From Candidatus Ornithospirochaeta stercorigallinarum (lineage in GTDB: Bacteria > Spirochaetota > Spirochaetia > Sphaerochaetales > Sphaerochaetaceae), in contig DVIF01000074.1 of NCBI GenBank assembly GCA_018711525.1, positions 1 to 64,000 on the forward strand: a stretch of 64,000 nucleotides of DNA. The letters are read 5' to 3'. Each line of letters opens with the position of its first letter. Positions within the stretch are counted from its first letter, which is position 1. A program made the translations under genes and the position numbers. A model generated the notes under the pieces. The model worked only from the letters and a program-made list of their open reading frames with translations. It did not search any database and was not told where the DNA came from. This document shows, piece by piece, positions 33,500 through 42,552 of this stretch.

Positions 33500-34867
33500 A
33501 TGGCTAAGATACTTATAAAAGACGGACTGCTTGTGGATACTGAATGGAAAAGACATCAGGATATCCTTGTCGACGGCTCGAAGATAGTGAGAATCGCTCC
33601 CCATATCGATGAGAATGAAATCGGAGAGGATGTGAATATAATCAGTGCCGATGGGCTTTGTGTCCTTCCCGGCCTTATCGACGCCCATACGCATTATCAT
33701 CTGGTGAGCAGGGGCACGGTCACTGCGGACAGCTTCCCTGAAGGCTCCCGCCTTGCGTCCTTCGGTGGGGTGACGACGGTTGTAGATTTCGCAGACGATG
33801 ATAAGAAAAGCCTCCTTGGGAGTTTTGACAATCGGCGTAAGGAGATGAGGGGCATGGCAATAGACTATGCGCTTCATCAGGGGGTCTATGCCTACCGAAG
33901 CGATATAAAGAAGGAGCTGGAAGAGGTAAAGAAGAAAGGAATCGGCACGATAAAGATCTTCACGACCTATAAGAATGTGGGATACCTGGTGGAGAAACGC
34001 GATGAGCTCAAGGCGATCTTCAAAGCATCAAAAGAGCTTGGAATCATGGTCTCCATACATTGCGAGGATGATGGGATGATCACGAGGATCGAGGATGGCT
34101 GGAAGGGGACCTATCTTCCAAAGGACCATGCCGACATGCGCCCCTCCGAGGCCGAAGCCGAGGCTATAAGATATGTCTCTTCAATCGCAGAAGAACTCGA
34201 TATGCCGATCTATATCGTACATCTTTCATCTGCATCTGGGCTTGAAGAGGTGAGAAGGCAGAGAAGCAGGGGTGTGCATCTCATCGTTGAGACGACGCCG
34301 CACTATCTTTTCCTCGAGAGAAGCAAGCTTGAAGGGGATGATGGTCCGCTTTATGTGATGACACCTCCTCTGAGGACGAAGGATGACAATGAGGCTCTTC
34401 AGGAGGCGCTGCTGGATGGAGAGATACAGGTTGTGGCGACAGACCACTGCTCATTCACCAGGGAGCAGAAGCTTTCAAGCCATGACTGCCGCACCATCTA
34501 CCCGGGAATCCCCGGGACGGAGGAGATGCTTCCGCTTCTAAATACATTTGCAATCAGCAGCGGACGTCTATCCCTCTCGCAGATAGTCAACCTCACATCC
34601 ACAGGTCCTGCAAAGGCATTCGGACTTTACCCTGCAAAAGGTACGCTTGCAGAGGGAAGCGATGCAGATATCGTGCTCTTTAATCCCGACCTCTCATGGA
34701 CGATCGGCAGTGATACGATCCATAGTGCCGCAGGATACAGCGCATATGAAGGGATGACAGTGACGGGAAAGGTCATGATGACCATTCTCAGAGGCAGGAT
34801 CATCATGGGGGACGGCATCTACCTCGGACTTGAAGGGGATGGACAGTATTTGAAGGCTGAGAGATGA
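33500..34867 (+). CDS. dihydropyrimidinase / D-hydantoinase family amidohydrolase
   Basis: 455 residues from ATG 33500 (457 from TTG 33494, which is better spaced from the GAGGGA at 33481). Metal ligands: GLIDAHTHYH, the lysine of GTIKIFTTYK (expected to be carboxylated), His of VSIHCEDD and YIVHLSSASG, and Asp of ATDHCSF. The C-terminal strand (GSDADIVLFNPD) is typical. It would open dihydrouracil, dihydrothymine or a hydantoin ring. The next gene starts in its stop codon and contains a cytidine deaminase domain, supporting a pyrimidine role. The absence of a dihydropyrimidine dehydrogenase leaves hydantoin or another cyclic amide possible. Confidence 0.88.
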   Translation: MAKILIKDGLLVDTEWKRHQDILVDGSKIVRIAPHIDENEIGEDVNIISADGLCVLPGLIDAHTHYHLVSRGTVTADSFPEGSRLASFGGVTTVVDFADDDKKSLLGSFDNRRKEMRGMAIDYALHQGVYAYRSDIKKELEEVKKKGIGTIKIFTTYKNVGYLVEKRDELKAIFKASKELGIMVSIHCEDDGMITRIEDGWKGTYLPKDHADMRPSEAEAEAIRYVSSIAEELDMPIYIVHLSSASGLEEVRRQRSRGVHLIVETTPHYLFLERSKLEGDDGPLYVMTPPLRTKDDNEALQEALLDGEIQVVATDHCSFTREQKLSSHDCRTIYPGIPGTEEMLPLLNTFAISSGRLSLSQIVNLTSTGPAKAFGLYPAKGTLAEGSDADIVLFNPDLSWTIGSDTIHSAAGYSAYEGMTVTGKVMMTILRGRIIMGDGIYLGLEGDGQYLKAER

Positions 34868-36012
34868 TTAAAGCGGTATTGTTTGATATGGATGGAGTCC
34901 TCGTCGACAGCGAGGACCTTTCCATCGGAATAGGAATCAGATATTTTGAAAAGAAGGGATATAAGGCTGATAAGAAGAATTTCCTCTCCCATCTCGGGAC
35001 GGGAATGGCCGATTTCGTCCTGGGTACGGCATCGGAGCTAGGTGCTCTTGATGTGACAGTTGAGGATGCTGATGAGTTCTATCACTCGGTATATGCCCAG
35101 GAGTTGAAAAAGCATGATATCGCAATGCCGGGAGCAAGGGAAGCGCTGGAGAACTTCAAGAAGGCAGGACTCAAGATTGCAATCTGTTCTTCCGCTCAGC
35201 GCTGGAAGGTTGAGGCGAACATAAAAGCACTCGGCCTTGAGCCCTCTTTCTTCGATGTCGTCATAGCAGAGGATATGATAAAGAGGAACAAGAGCAATCC
35301 CGATATCTATCTTCTCGGCGCTGCGATGACTGGAGTCGACCTTTCTGATGCGATCGTCATTGAAGACAGCCCGGGAGGCGTCCTCGCAGGAGTCAATGCA
35401 GGGATAAGGACGGTGGCTGTATCTACGACCATGACACGAAAGGAAGCGCTCTCCTGTGGCGCCGACAGGGTGATAAGCGATGTGAAGGAAATCTCCTCAT
35501 TCACATCAGCAGAGGCTCTGGAGGAATATCTCTTCGGCATTGCAGATAAAGAGGTTCTTTATGGTGCCTCCTATGTGAAGGCTACAGGACTTCCTTTGAG
35601 AGAGGAGGTTGTCGACAAATGCATCAAGGCGGCCTTGAGCGCCCGCATGAATGCATACACCCCGTATTCGGAGTACAAGGTGGGTGCTGCAGTCCTTAGT
35701 GCCTCCAGCGGGAGGATCTATAAAGGCTGCAACATAGAAAACTCTTCCTATGGAGCGACAATATGTGCAGAGCGCAATGCAGTCACCACTGCTTTGGCAG
35801 CGGAGGGGGCGCTGGGCATAGATCTCCTGGTCGTTGCAAGTGAGGACTATCCACCGGCACCTCCGTGTGCTGTATGCCTGCAGGTGCTCTCAGAGTTCGC
35901 AAAGGCGGATACAAAGGTCATACTGGTCTCAACCTCGGGTGAGAAAGTTGAATATTCCTTCTCAGAGCTATTGCCAAAACCATTTGTTTTTCCGACTATG
36001 AGAAAATCATGA
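34864..36012 (+). CDS. fusion protein: HAD-family phosphatase + cytidine deaminase
   Basis: 382 residues in two complete domains. Residues 1-~222 are a beta-phosphoglucomutase-like HAD hydrolase: DMDG with Asp8/Asp10, SS at 109-110, Lys142 in KRNKSNPDIYL, and IEDSPGG. Residues ~245-375 are a cytidine deaminase: YTPYSEYKVGAA, NIENSSYG, zinc ligands Cys301 in CAERNA with Glu303, and PCAVC (Cys335, Cys338). Together they could take CMP or dCMP to cytidine and then uridine. The gene overlaps both neighbours by ATGA (34864-34867 and 36009-36012). No frameshift or stop lies between the domains, so it is a real fusion. Confidence 0.92.
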   Translation: MIKAVLFDMDGVLVDSEDLSIGIGIRYFEKKGYKADKKNFLSHLGTGMADFVLGTASELGALDVTVEDADEFYHSVYAQELKKHDIAMPGAREALENFKKAGLKIAICSSAQRWKVEANIKALGLEPSFFDVVIAEDMIKRNKSNPDIYLLGAAMTGVDLSDAIVIEDSPGGVLAGVNAGIRTVAVSTTMTRKEALSCGADRVISDVKEISSFTSAEALEEYLFGIADKEVLYGASYVKATGLPLREEVVDKCIKAALSARMNAYTPYSEYKVGAAVLSASSGRIYKGCNIENSSYGATICAERNAVTTALAAEGALGIDLLVVASEDYPPAPPCAVCLQVLSEFAKADTKVILVSTSGEKVEYSFSELLPKPFVFPTMRKS

Positions 36013-37271
36013 TTAGATACATCTCTCTCTTCATCTCCATTATCCTGATCTCCTTCACATCCTGTGTGAATACAGATGTGTACTCTTCTGAATTCACGAT
36101 GAGAAGCGATTTAAGCGTCGAGGAGAAGCTTGAAGGTTTTGGAGCGAAGAAGATCTATGTCGATGAGCCTGAGACATATTTTGCAGGGGAGCTTTGGCTG
36201 GAAAAGCTGATAGAGCTCACAAAAGAGAGCGAGGACTACATCCTGATATCGACATTCCTCGGCTCCTCAAGCGAGAGGACCGAGCCTTTTTACGACCTTC
36301 TCTGCGAGAAGGCGGAGAGCGGGGTCGATGTCTATCTGATAATAGACGGGGTCTCCAGTTACGACATGACTGCATCCAAGGACTTCCTCACACCTCTTTA
36401 TTTCCTCCGCGAGAGCGGTGTGCACCTGATTGAGTATTCCCCGATTACATTCACCCACCTTCTATCTCCCCATGAACTTATGGTCAGGGAGCATAGGAAG
36501 ATGTTCGTCTTCGATGGAAGGAAATGCGCCATAGGAGGAATGAACATAAACTACATCTCCATCGGATCGGGGGAGGGTGGAAACCAGAGGGACAGCATGT
36601 ATCTCTTCTCTTCCTCTGCCTTGAGCAGCGCACTGACGGATGAGTTTGTGAATATATGGAACGAGATGAGTGTTGAGCCTCTTGATAGGAATGATTTCGC
36701 TTCCTATCCTGAATCGGATACGGGCTCGATTCCATCATACCTTTTCAATCAGGGGCCGGGAGGGAAGACGACGATCGGAGAACTCTATGCTACTCTGATA
36801 AACAGTGCTCAGAATGAGATCGACCTCATAGCATTCCTTCCCGTCTATGATGATAACATGGGAGATGCTCTCAGACGTGCGAAAGAGCGCGGTGTCTATA
36901 TAAAGGTCGTGGTCTCTACAGAGGCAAGGTCGTTTGCGGGGGTCACATACATGCTTCCTGACCTGCTTGAGATAGCTGATGAGGTCTATCTTACATCCGA
37001 TGACAAGGAGCCTCTTCTCCACGAGAAGCTCATGATTGTGGATGATATGTATACGGTGATAGGATCTGTGAACTTCAACTACCGCTCGATGGGGCTTAGC
37101 AACGAGATTGCACTTGTCCTTGTAAGTGATGAGTTCGCATTAAAGGAGAAGGCGCATCTTGATGAGCGCATCGCAGACGGTTCTGAGAGGATCTGCCTTG
37201 AAGATGCCATTGCCCTTAAAAAGGAGCATGGCTCTGCGTTTGCATATTTCTTGAATTTCTACGGAGGTTGA
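36009..37271 (+). CDS. phospholipase D-like lipoprotein (two HKD motifs, cardiolipin-synthase-like)
   Basis: 420 residues with a lipoprotein signal (LISFTSC, Cys19), so it is anchored outside the cytoplasmic membrane. Two HxKxxxxD motifs are intact: His162-Lys164-Asp169 (EHRKMFVFDG) and His338-Lys340-Asp345 (LLHEKLMIVDD). Such enzymes transfer or hydrolyse phosphatidyl groups; cardiolipin synthase or a secreted phosphodiesterase are both possible. It overlaps the HAD-cytidine deaminase gene by 4 bp and is followed by two small exported proteins, apparently in one transcript. Confidence 0.85.
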   Translation: MIRYISLFISIILISFTSCVNTDVYSSEFTMRSDLSVEEKLEGFGAKKIYVDEPETYFAGELWLEKLIELTKESEDYILISTFLGSSSERTEPFYDLLCEKAESGVDVYLIIDGVSSYDMTASKDFLTPLYFLRESGVHLIEYSPITFTHLLSPHELMVREHRKMFVFDGRKCAIGGMNINYISIGSGEGGNQRDSMYLFSSSALSSALTDEFVNIWNEMSVEPLDRNDFASYPESDTGSIPSYLFNQGPGGKTTIGELYATLINSAQNEIDLIAFLPVYDDNMGDALRRAKERGVYIKVVVSTEARSFAGVTYMLPDLLEIADEVYLTSDDKEPLLHEKLMIVDDMYTVIGSVNFNYRSMGLSNEIALVLVSDEFALKEKAHLDERIADGSERICLEDAIALKKEHGSAFAYFLNFYGG

Positions 37272-37273
37272 TT

Positions 37274-37756
37274 TTGAAAAAGAAGATATTGGTAATATCG
37301 CTTCTATTCTTTCTTCTTTCTCCTCTGTATTCATTCTCCTTCTTCTACAGCATAGGAGGAGAGGGGGAGGGACTTGATGGGGAGAGCCACTATGCCGGGA
37401 TGAACTTCGATGTAGGGCTTTCTTTCTTTAACGAGCCGTATCTCATGGCTGATGCCTCTGTGGTCCTTTCACCTCTTTTTGAATCGGTCTCCATGAACAT
37501 CTCTTCAGAGCCTTTCTCGGTGCCTGTGCACATGTATTTCCTTTTTGCGAATCCTGTACTCTATTCTCCGAAGATAAAGGTCGGTGCGGAATATGTCTAT
37601 CAGGATGGATGGTATTACAGGGCGGAGGTCGCCTTGTTGAATTTCCGTGACAAGTCTTTTGAATATGAGTTCCTCACTCCGATGCTGACTGTCGATGCCG
37701 AGGACTATTCGCTGGGTTATGGGATCAGGATAATGGAATTCACATATTTCATGTAG
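37274..37756 (+). CDS. small exported protein of unknown function
   Basis: 160 residues from TTG 37274, which lies 6 nt after GGAGG (37263-37267); the TTG at 37268 is also in frame. A signal peptide (LVISLLFFLLSPLYSFS) is followed by a Tyr/Phe-rich, alternating-strand sequence suggestive of a small outer-membrane beta-barrel. There is no recognised family. It follows the PLD lipoprotein without a gap and precedes a similar protein 9 bp later. Confidence 0.6.
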   Translation: MKKKILVISLLFFLLSPLYSFSFFYSIGGEGEGLDGESHYAGMNFDVGLSFFNEPYLMADASVVLSPLFESVSMNISSEPFSVPVHMYFLFANPVLYSPKIKVGAEYVYQDGWYYRAEVALLNFRDKSFEYEFLTPMLTVDAEDYSLGYGIRIMEFTYFM

Positions 37757-37765
37757 GAGGATGGG

Positions 37766-38314
37766 GTGAAGAGGATAGCTGCTTTCTTACTTGTCATGTT
37801 TTCGCTGTTCTCCGTTTCTGCCGGGGATTATCAGGATATCGCAATGTCTTTTGCTCCGTCATCGACATACGGCTATTACGGGGCGATGGGGCTTGAAGAT
37901 TCACTGAGAGCCGACATCTCTGTCTCGCTCGGTCTTTCGTCCCGTTTTGAGGCGATTGCGGGAATTGTCACGGAGCTTACACCCGATATCGTGGATGAGA
38001 ATACATTCTACCTTGAATTCGATTACGCCCTCCTTGGAAAGAGAAGTACTGCAAGCAAGGTTGCAGGAAGCGGGATAAACATGCTCCTTGGAATAGGGGG
38101 CTTTTATAGCAGGACGTTCTCTTCAAGAGAGCAGGGGGCGGGGGCATACCTCTCGATAACCCCTCTTACGGTAGGCAGTCCCGTCACAGGAAGAAGGGAG
38201 AAGTTCATGAAGACCAATGTCGGCTATGACTTCATCAACAACCGCATGGTTGTATCCTTTTCCATTCTTACATTCGATCTGTATGTGAGGGGGACATACC
38301 GGGATTATCTATGA
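37766..38314 (+). CDS. small exported protein, possibly outer-membrane, unknown function
   Basis: 182 residues from GTG 37766, with TAGGAGG (37754-37760) 5 nt upstream. Signal peptide MKRIAAFLLVMFSLFSVSA, then aromatic and Gly-rich strands with alternating polarity (SSTYGYYGAMG, LRADISVSLGLSSRFEAI) and a C-terminal LTFDLYVRGTYRDYL that resembles a barrel-closing strand. Possibly paralogous in style to the preceding protein. The 3' end overlaps the convergent rpiB gene by 10 bp. Confidence 0.6.
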   Translation: MKRIAAFLLVMFSLFSVSAGDYQDIAMSFAPSSTYGYYGAMGLEDSLRADISVSLGLSSRFEAIAGIVTELTPDIVDENTFYLEFDYALLGKRSTASKVAGSGINMLLGIGGFYSRTFSSREQGAGAYLSITPLTVGSPVTGRREKFMKTNVGYDFINNRMVVSFSILTFDLYVRGTYRDYL

Positions 38315-38748
38315 TTCTCAAGTGCCGTTATCTTGTCGATCCTTCTCTGATGGCGGCCCCCTTCGAACTCTGCATCTATGAAGGCATCGAGGATTTTCTC
38401 CGGCTCCTCCTTGTATTCGATCCTTCCTCCGAATGAGAGCATGTTCGCATTGTTGTGCCTCTTCGCCATCTCTGCGGAATATGAGTCCTGTACAAGGGCG
38501 CATCGTATTCCTTTGATCTTGTTTGCTGCGATTGAGATCCCTATGCCTGTCCCGCAGAGGACGAGTGCGAAATCATAACCGCCTTTAAGAAACTCCTTTG
38601 CGCATTTTTCAGCCTGGTCGGGATAATCCACGCTCTCCTCTTTATCCGTACCAAGATAGTTCACATCGATTCCTCTTTCTTTCAGGTGGGCTGTCAGCCT
38701 CCTTGCGAGGGAGACGGCTCCATGGTCATTTGCAACTACACATCTCAT
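38305..38748 (-). CDS. rpiB: ribose 5-phosphate isomerase B
   Basis: 147 residues, normal RpiB/LacAB length. Motifs: ANDHGAVSLA at the N-terminus, LVLCGTGIGISIAANK (catalytic Cys-Gly-Thr-Gly loop) near residues 63-78, and KRHNNANMLSFGGR. It interconverts ribose 5-phosphate and ribulose 5-phosphate, feeding the PRPP synthetase and taking ribokinase product, both encoded in this window. ATG 38748 is preferred because the family starts at MRCVVANDHG; longer frames add an unlikely N-terminus. Confidence 0.93.
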   Translation of the reverse strand: MRCVVANDHGAVSLARRLTAHLKERGIDVNYLGTDKEESVDYPDQAEKCAKEFLKGGYDFALVLCGTGIGISIAANKIKGIRCALVQDSYSAEMAKRHNNANMLSFGGRIEYKEEPEKILDAFIDAEFEGGRHQRRIDKITALENHR

Positions 38749-38834
38749 GCTATGGATTATGGTTGAAAAAAAGACTTTACACAACGAGTTGAAATCAGTT
38801 TTTATTTTCACCCTTTTCATGTAACATTATGTTC

Positions 38835-40463
38835 ATGGCTGAAATATTTGTTTTGGGACATAGAAATCCCGATATGGACTCAGTATGCTCGGCATGGGCT
38901 TATGCCAAGCTGAAGAACAGTGTTGATAAAGAGAACAGGTATGTTCCTGTCCGGTTGGGAAATGTCAGTGACAGCGTCAAATACCTTTTCCAGCGTGCGG
39001 GTGCTGACATCCCGGCCCTTCTGAAGGATGTGAAAGCAAAAAGCAGGGATATCGTGAAATCTCCTACTTTCACCGTCACAGGAAAAGATCCCGTCTATGA
39101 GCTGATCAGCCTTTTGAACACTTATCATCCATCGGTTGTCCCTGTGATAGACGACGGGGTCTACAAGGGCCTTGTAAGTGTTGATGATATCAACAGGTTC
39201 TTTTTAATGGAGAACCATAAGGGCAGGCCGTTCTATACGATAAACCAGAACAACATCCCGCGCATCATAGAAGGACATTTCCTGAAAAGATGCGCTCAGA
39301 ACACTTTCGATGCCCAGATTGTCGTCGGTGCCATGGACTACGATGTCTTCTGCCAGAGGGTCAATGCATGCGAGAAACCGCCACTGCTCGTAGTCGGAAA
39401 CCGCAAGCGTCATATAGAATATGCCATAAAGCATGAGCTTGCCGGTATCATCCTGACCGGTATTACGGATATTGAGAGTGTTGATGCCGATTTCTCCTCC
39501 TTCAGAGGCATGGTATACCTTTCAGAGGAGGATACTGCGGAGACACTCAGGCTGCTAAGGCTCTCAACCCCGATCAGTCAGCTGATGGGGGATAAGGATG
39601 CACCTTCTGTTGAGATGGACACCCTTTATGATGAGGTCAAAGCCATACTCACCAATGGAGAGAACAGAGGTGTCAGTGTCTTCGAGAACGGGGTATGGAA
39701 GGGGTTCATAACCAGGCGATGCTTTCTCAACCGCCCAAGGGCCAGGATAATCATGATGGACCATAATGAGGCAGAGCAGTCGGTAATAGGGATAGAGGAG
39801 GCCGATATCGTCGAGATAATCGACCATCACCGCCTTGCAGCTCCTAAGATGAAGAATCCCATATTCATCTGCTCAGAGCCTGTAGGAAGCACCTGTACGA
39901 TAGTCTTCGAGCAGTATGCAAAGTGGCAGACCCCGATAGACAAGGTCACTGCGACAGTACTTCTGGGAGGACTTGTTGCAGATACTGTCATGCTTAAGAG
40001 CCCGACTACCACAGAATATGACAAGGTCGTTGCCGAAGCACTCAAGAAAGCGGCGGAGATAGAGGACTTCGATGAGTTCTGCCACGCTCTCTTCTCATCA
40101 TCGGCATCCCTCAGGGAAAAAGACCCGAAGACCGTAATCCTCTCTGATTTCAAGAAGTACACGGAGCATGGCGTGCATTTCGGAATAGGGCAGGTCGAGG
40201 TTGGAAGCCTTGATGAGATCAAGGAGATGAAGGAGATATACCTTGAGAGCCTGAAGAGCGTACGGGACAAGGAAGGTCTTTCAATCGCAATGCTGCTGGT
40301 CACCGATGTCTTCAAAGAGGAGTCGATCCTCCTTAATACACAGTTCGATAAGGAATATAAGATCCCATATGAGAGGCTTGATAAGGGGATGTACTACCTT
40401 CCCGGTGTGCTCTCTAGGAAGAAGCAGCTCCTGCCTGAGACGCTGAAAGTGCTTGAAGACTGA
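38835..40463 (+). CDS. manganese-dependent inorganic pyrophosphatase with CBS/DRTGG regulatory insert (family II)
   Basis: 542 residues from ATG 38835 (544 from ATG 38829). The DHH catalytic domain begins with FVLGHRNPDMDSV and continues after the insert with MDHNEAEQS and DHHRL. The DHHA2 domain ends the protein (FGIGQVEVGS, SRKKQLLP). Between them lies a regulatory insert of ~240 residues with CBS motifs (VPVIDDGVYKGLVSVDDI) and a DRTGG-like domain, as in clostridial enzymes regulated by adenine nucleotides. It hydrolyses pyrophosphate in the cytosol. No Shine-Dalgarno is visible; TAACAT (38822-38827) is 7 nt before ATG 38835. Confidence 0.92.
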   Translation: MAEIFVLGHRNPDMDSVCSAWAYAKLKNSVDKENRYVPVRLGNVSDSVKYLFQRAGADIPALLKDVKAKSRDIVKSPTFTVTGKDPVYELISLLNTYHPSVVPVIDDGVYKGLVSVDDINRFFLMENHKGRPFYTINQNNIPRIIEGHFLKRCAQNTFDAQIVVGAMDYDVFCQRVNACEKPPLLVVGNRKRHIEYAIKHELAGIILTGITDIESVDADFSSFRGMVYLSEEDTAETLRLLRLSTPISQLMGDKDAPSVEMDTLYDEVKAILTNGENRGVSVFENGVWKGFITRRCFLNRPRARIIMMDHNEAEQSVIGIEEADIVEIIDHHRLAAPKMKNPIFICSEPVGSTCTIVFEQYAKWQTPIDKVTATVLLGGLVADTVMLKSPTTTEYDKVVAEALKKAAEIEDFDEFCHALFSSSASLREKDPKTVILSDFKKYTEHGVHFGIGQVEVGSLDEIKEMKEIYLESLKSVRDKEGLSIAMLLVTDVFKEESILLNTQFDKEYKIPYERLDKGMYYLPGVLSRKKQLLPETLKVLED

Positions 40464-40489
40464 AAAAAGATGGTTTTAGGGGGTATGCT

Positions 40490-42502
40490 TCACACTCCTG
40501 CGACTTTCTTTATAGATGGAATCGCCCTTATCGCGGCCGTGGTCCTTCTCAGGGCCTCCTCATCATCACAAGAGATGGTGAAGATCCCCTCAAGGTCCTG
40601 ACCGTTGGCCTTGAGCTCCCCGCTGATAAGATGCCCACCGTGTTTTCTTGTGGCATTGTCGATTTCCCCGAAGAGTTCGGAGTTCATCTTCGCAATGACC
40701 TTGAACCTTCTTACAAGTTCTTTTCCATCCCATTCGACGGGTACGAGGCGTACATCCTTTTCCGGCATGTTCCTGAGATTCGGACAGTCCTTCCTGTGTA
40801 TTACATATCCTCTTCCCCTGGAGATGTATGCGACTATCTCATCCCCATGTACGGGGTTGCAGCATTTTGCGAAATCGAAAAGGATGTTGGAGTTGTTTCC
40901 AATGATGACAGTCCCTTTCTTTTCCTTGCTCAGGAATTTTATACCTCCGTTCTGAGGGATTATGGTTTTTGGCTTTTCCGGTGGCAGCGGCGCCTTCTCC
41001 TCTTTCTTCTGAGGTGCGATAGGGATGTTTGTGTTCTCGTTCTTGTTGAGCCATGCCCTTATCTTCTTCTTTGCATTAGGAGTGTATGCATAGTCCAGCC
41101 ATGCCTGGGTCGGATGTGCGTTCGGGCTTGTGAGGATTTCGACTATCTGTGTGTTCTGAAGGGGCTTGTTGAGAGGGATTATCGAGTTGTCGGCCCGCGC
41201 ACCTGAGCAGTGTATTCCGACCTCAGAGTGGACTTTGAATGCGAAATCAAGCGGGGTAGAGCCAACAGGAAGTTCGATGACATGTCCCTGAGGGGTGAAG
41301 ACTATGATCGAGTCCTTCAAGAGCTCGTTCTTGATCTCGTCCATGAAATCATCTTCGTTCTTCTCAATCTCCTGCTGCCAGGTCTTCAGCTTCGCTATTA
41401 TCTTGTTGTAGTTTATGCTGTCGACTGTCTTCCAGACTCCGCTCTCGCTTCCACTTGCCGCTTTATAGGACCAGTGTGCAGCGACACCTTCTTCTGCTGT
41501 CTTGTGCATCTCGAAGGTTCTTATCTGTATCTCCAGATGTTTCGCCCCCGGGCCTAGCACCGTGGTGTGCAGACTCTGGTAGTTGTTCGGCTTAGGCATT
41601 GCGATATAGTCTTTGAACCTTCCCTCGATAGGAACCCAGATCGAGTGGATGAGGCCGAGGATCGTATAGCATTCGACCTGTGTTTCACAGATTACACGGA
41701 CGCCGAGGATGTCATAGATCTCATCGATCTCCTTTTTCCTCTTCTTTATCTTCTGGTAGATGGAGTAGGCGTGCTTCACCCTGCCGGATATCTGCACATT
41801 CTTCAGTCCCGCTTTCCTGCATGCCTCCGCAAGGGTCCTTGAGACCCCCTTTATGTATGCGGTGTACTCCCCCTTCCTCTCAAGAAGGTATTCGTTTATG
41901 TAGTTGTAGCTCTCAGGTTTCAATGCCCTTAATGAGAGGTCTTCCAGCTCACATTTTATCGTAGCCATACCGAGACTGTCCGCTATCGGAGCGAAGATAT
42001 CCAGACAATCCTCTGCAAAGGCCTTCCTCCTCTCTGGTGGAAGGTATTCGGCGGTCCTCATGTTGTGAAGCTTGTCCGCAAGCTTTATGAGTATCACCCT
42101 GACATCCTTGCTCATCGCAAAGAACATCTTCTTTATCGTCTCGGCTTCCTGAATGCTCTTGTTGTCGGTGATGTGGCTTATCTTTGTGACACCTTCGACC
42201 ATTATCGCCACTTCTTTTCCAAAGAGGTTCTCTATCTCCTCCCTGGTGGTATCCGTATCTTCAAGGGTGTCGTGCAGTAGTCCTGCACAGATTGTGTCTG
42301 CATCCATCCCAAGGCTCATCAGTATCTCGGCCACAGAAAGCGGGTGTATGATATAAGGCTCACCGCTCTTTCTTTTCTGGTCGCCATGTTTTTTCGCCGC
42401 GTATATGGCGGCAGAGGAGATCTTGTCCTTTTCCTCCGCGTGGAATCTGATGATGTTCGTTATGAACTTGTCGACAAGTTCTTTGTTCGGGATGTCGTCC
42501 AT
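40490..42502 (-). CDS. rel: bifunctional (p)ppGpp synthetase/hydrolase (RelA/SpoT family)
   Basis: 670 residues. An HD hydrolase domain with intact motifs (HGDQKRKSGEPYIIHP, LLHDTLEDTD) is followed by a synthetase domain (YDILGVRVI, YIAMPKPNNYQSLHTT, EIQIRT). A TGS domain (IVFTPQGHVIELPVGSTPLDFA), a zinc-finger-like CCNPVHGDEIVAY region and a C-terminal ACT domain complete it. Both activities look functional, so this is the single stringent-response enzyme. It lies downstream of prfA-prmC on the same strand. TATAAT sits 7 nt before ATG 42502 and no Shine-Dalgarno is present, pointing to an additional leaderless transcript. Confidence 0.96.
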   Translation of the reverse strand: MDDIPNKELVDKFITNIIRFHAEEKDKISSAAIYAAKKHGDQKRKSGEPYIIHPLSVAEILMSLGMDADTICAGLLHDTLEDTDTTREEIENLFGKEVAIMVEGVTKISHITDNKSIQEAETIKKMFFAMSKDVRVILIKLADKLHNMRTAEYLPPERRKAFAEDCLDIFAPIADSLGMATIKCELEDLSLRALKPESYNYINEYLLERKGEYTAYIKGVSRTLAEACRKAGLKNVQISGRVKHAYSIYQKIKKRKKEIDEIYDILGVRVICETQVECYTILGLIHSIWVPIEGRFKDYIAMPKPNNYQSLHTTVLGPGAKHLEIQIRTFEMHKTAEEGVAAHWSYKAASGSESGVWKTVDSINYNKIIAKLKTWQQEIEKNEDDFMDEIKNELLKDSIIVFTPQGHVIELPVGSTPLDFAFKVHSEVGIHCSGARADNSIIPLNKPLQNTQIVEILTSPNAHPTQAWLDYAYTPNAKKKIRAWLNKNENTNIPIAPQKKEEKAPLPPEKPKTIIPQNGGIKFLSKEKKGTVIIGNNSNILFDFAKCCNPVHGDEIVAYISRGRGYVIHRKDCPNLRNMPEKDVRLVPVEWDGKELVRRFKVIAKMNSELFGEIDNATRKHGGHLISGELKANGQDLEGIFTISCDDEEALRRTTAAIRAIPSIKKVAGV

Positions 42503-42509
42503 AGAATAG

Positions 42510-42537
42510 ATTATAATCAGAAAGTGAAATTAGGCAA
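42510..42537 (-). promoter_or_regulatory. promoter just upstream of rel, leaderless arrangement
   Basis: On the minus strand TTGCCT (42532-42537), a 16-bp spacer and a perfect TATAAT (42510-42515) are followed by 7 nt and the rel ATG. The expected transcription start coincides with the start codon. Confidence 0.65.
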
Positions 42538-42552
42538 GAAAAGGATGCTCTT

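Noticed and set aside
40631-41206. Plus-strand open frame of 191 codons inside rel
   Set aside because: Antisense shadow; rel is complete and conserved on the other strand.
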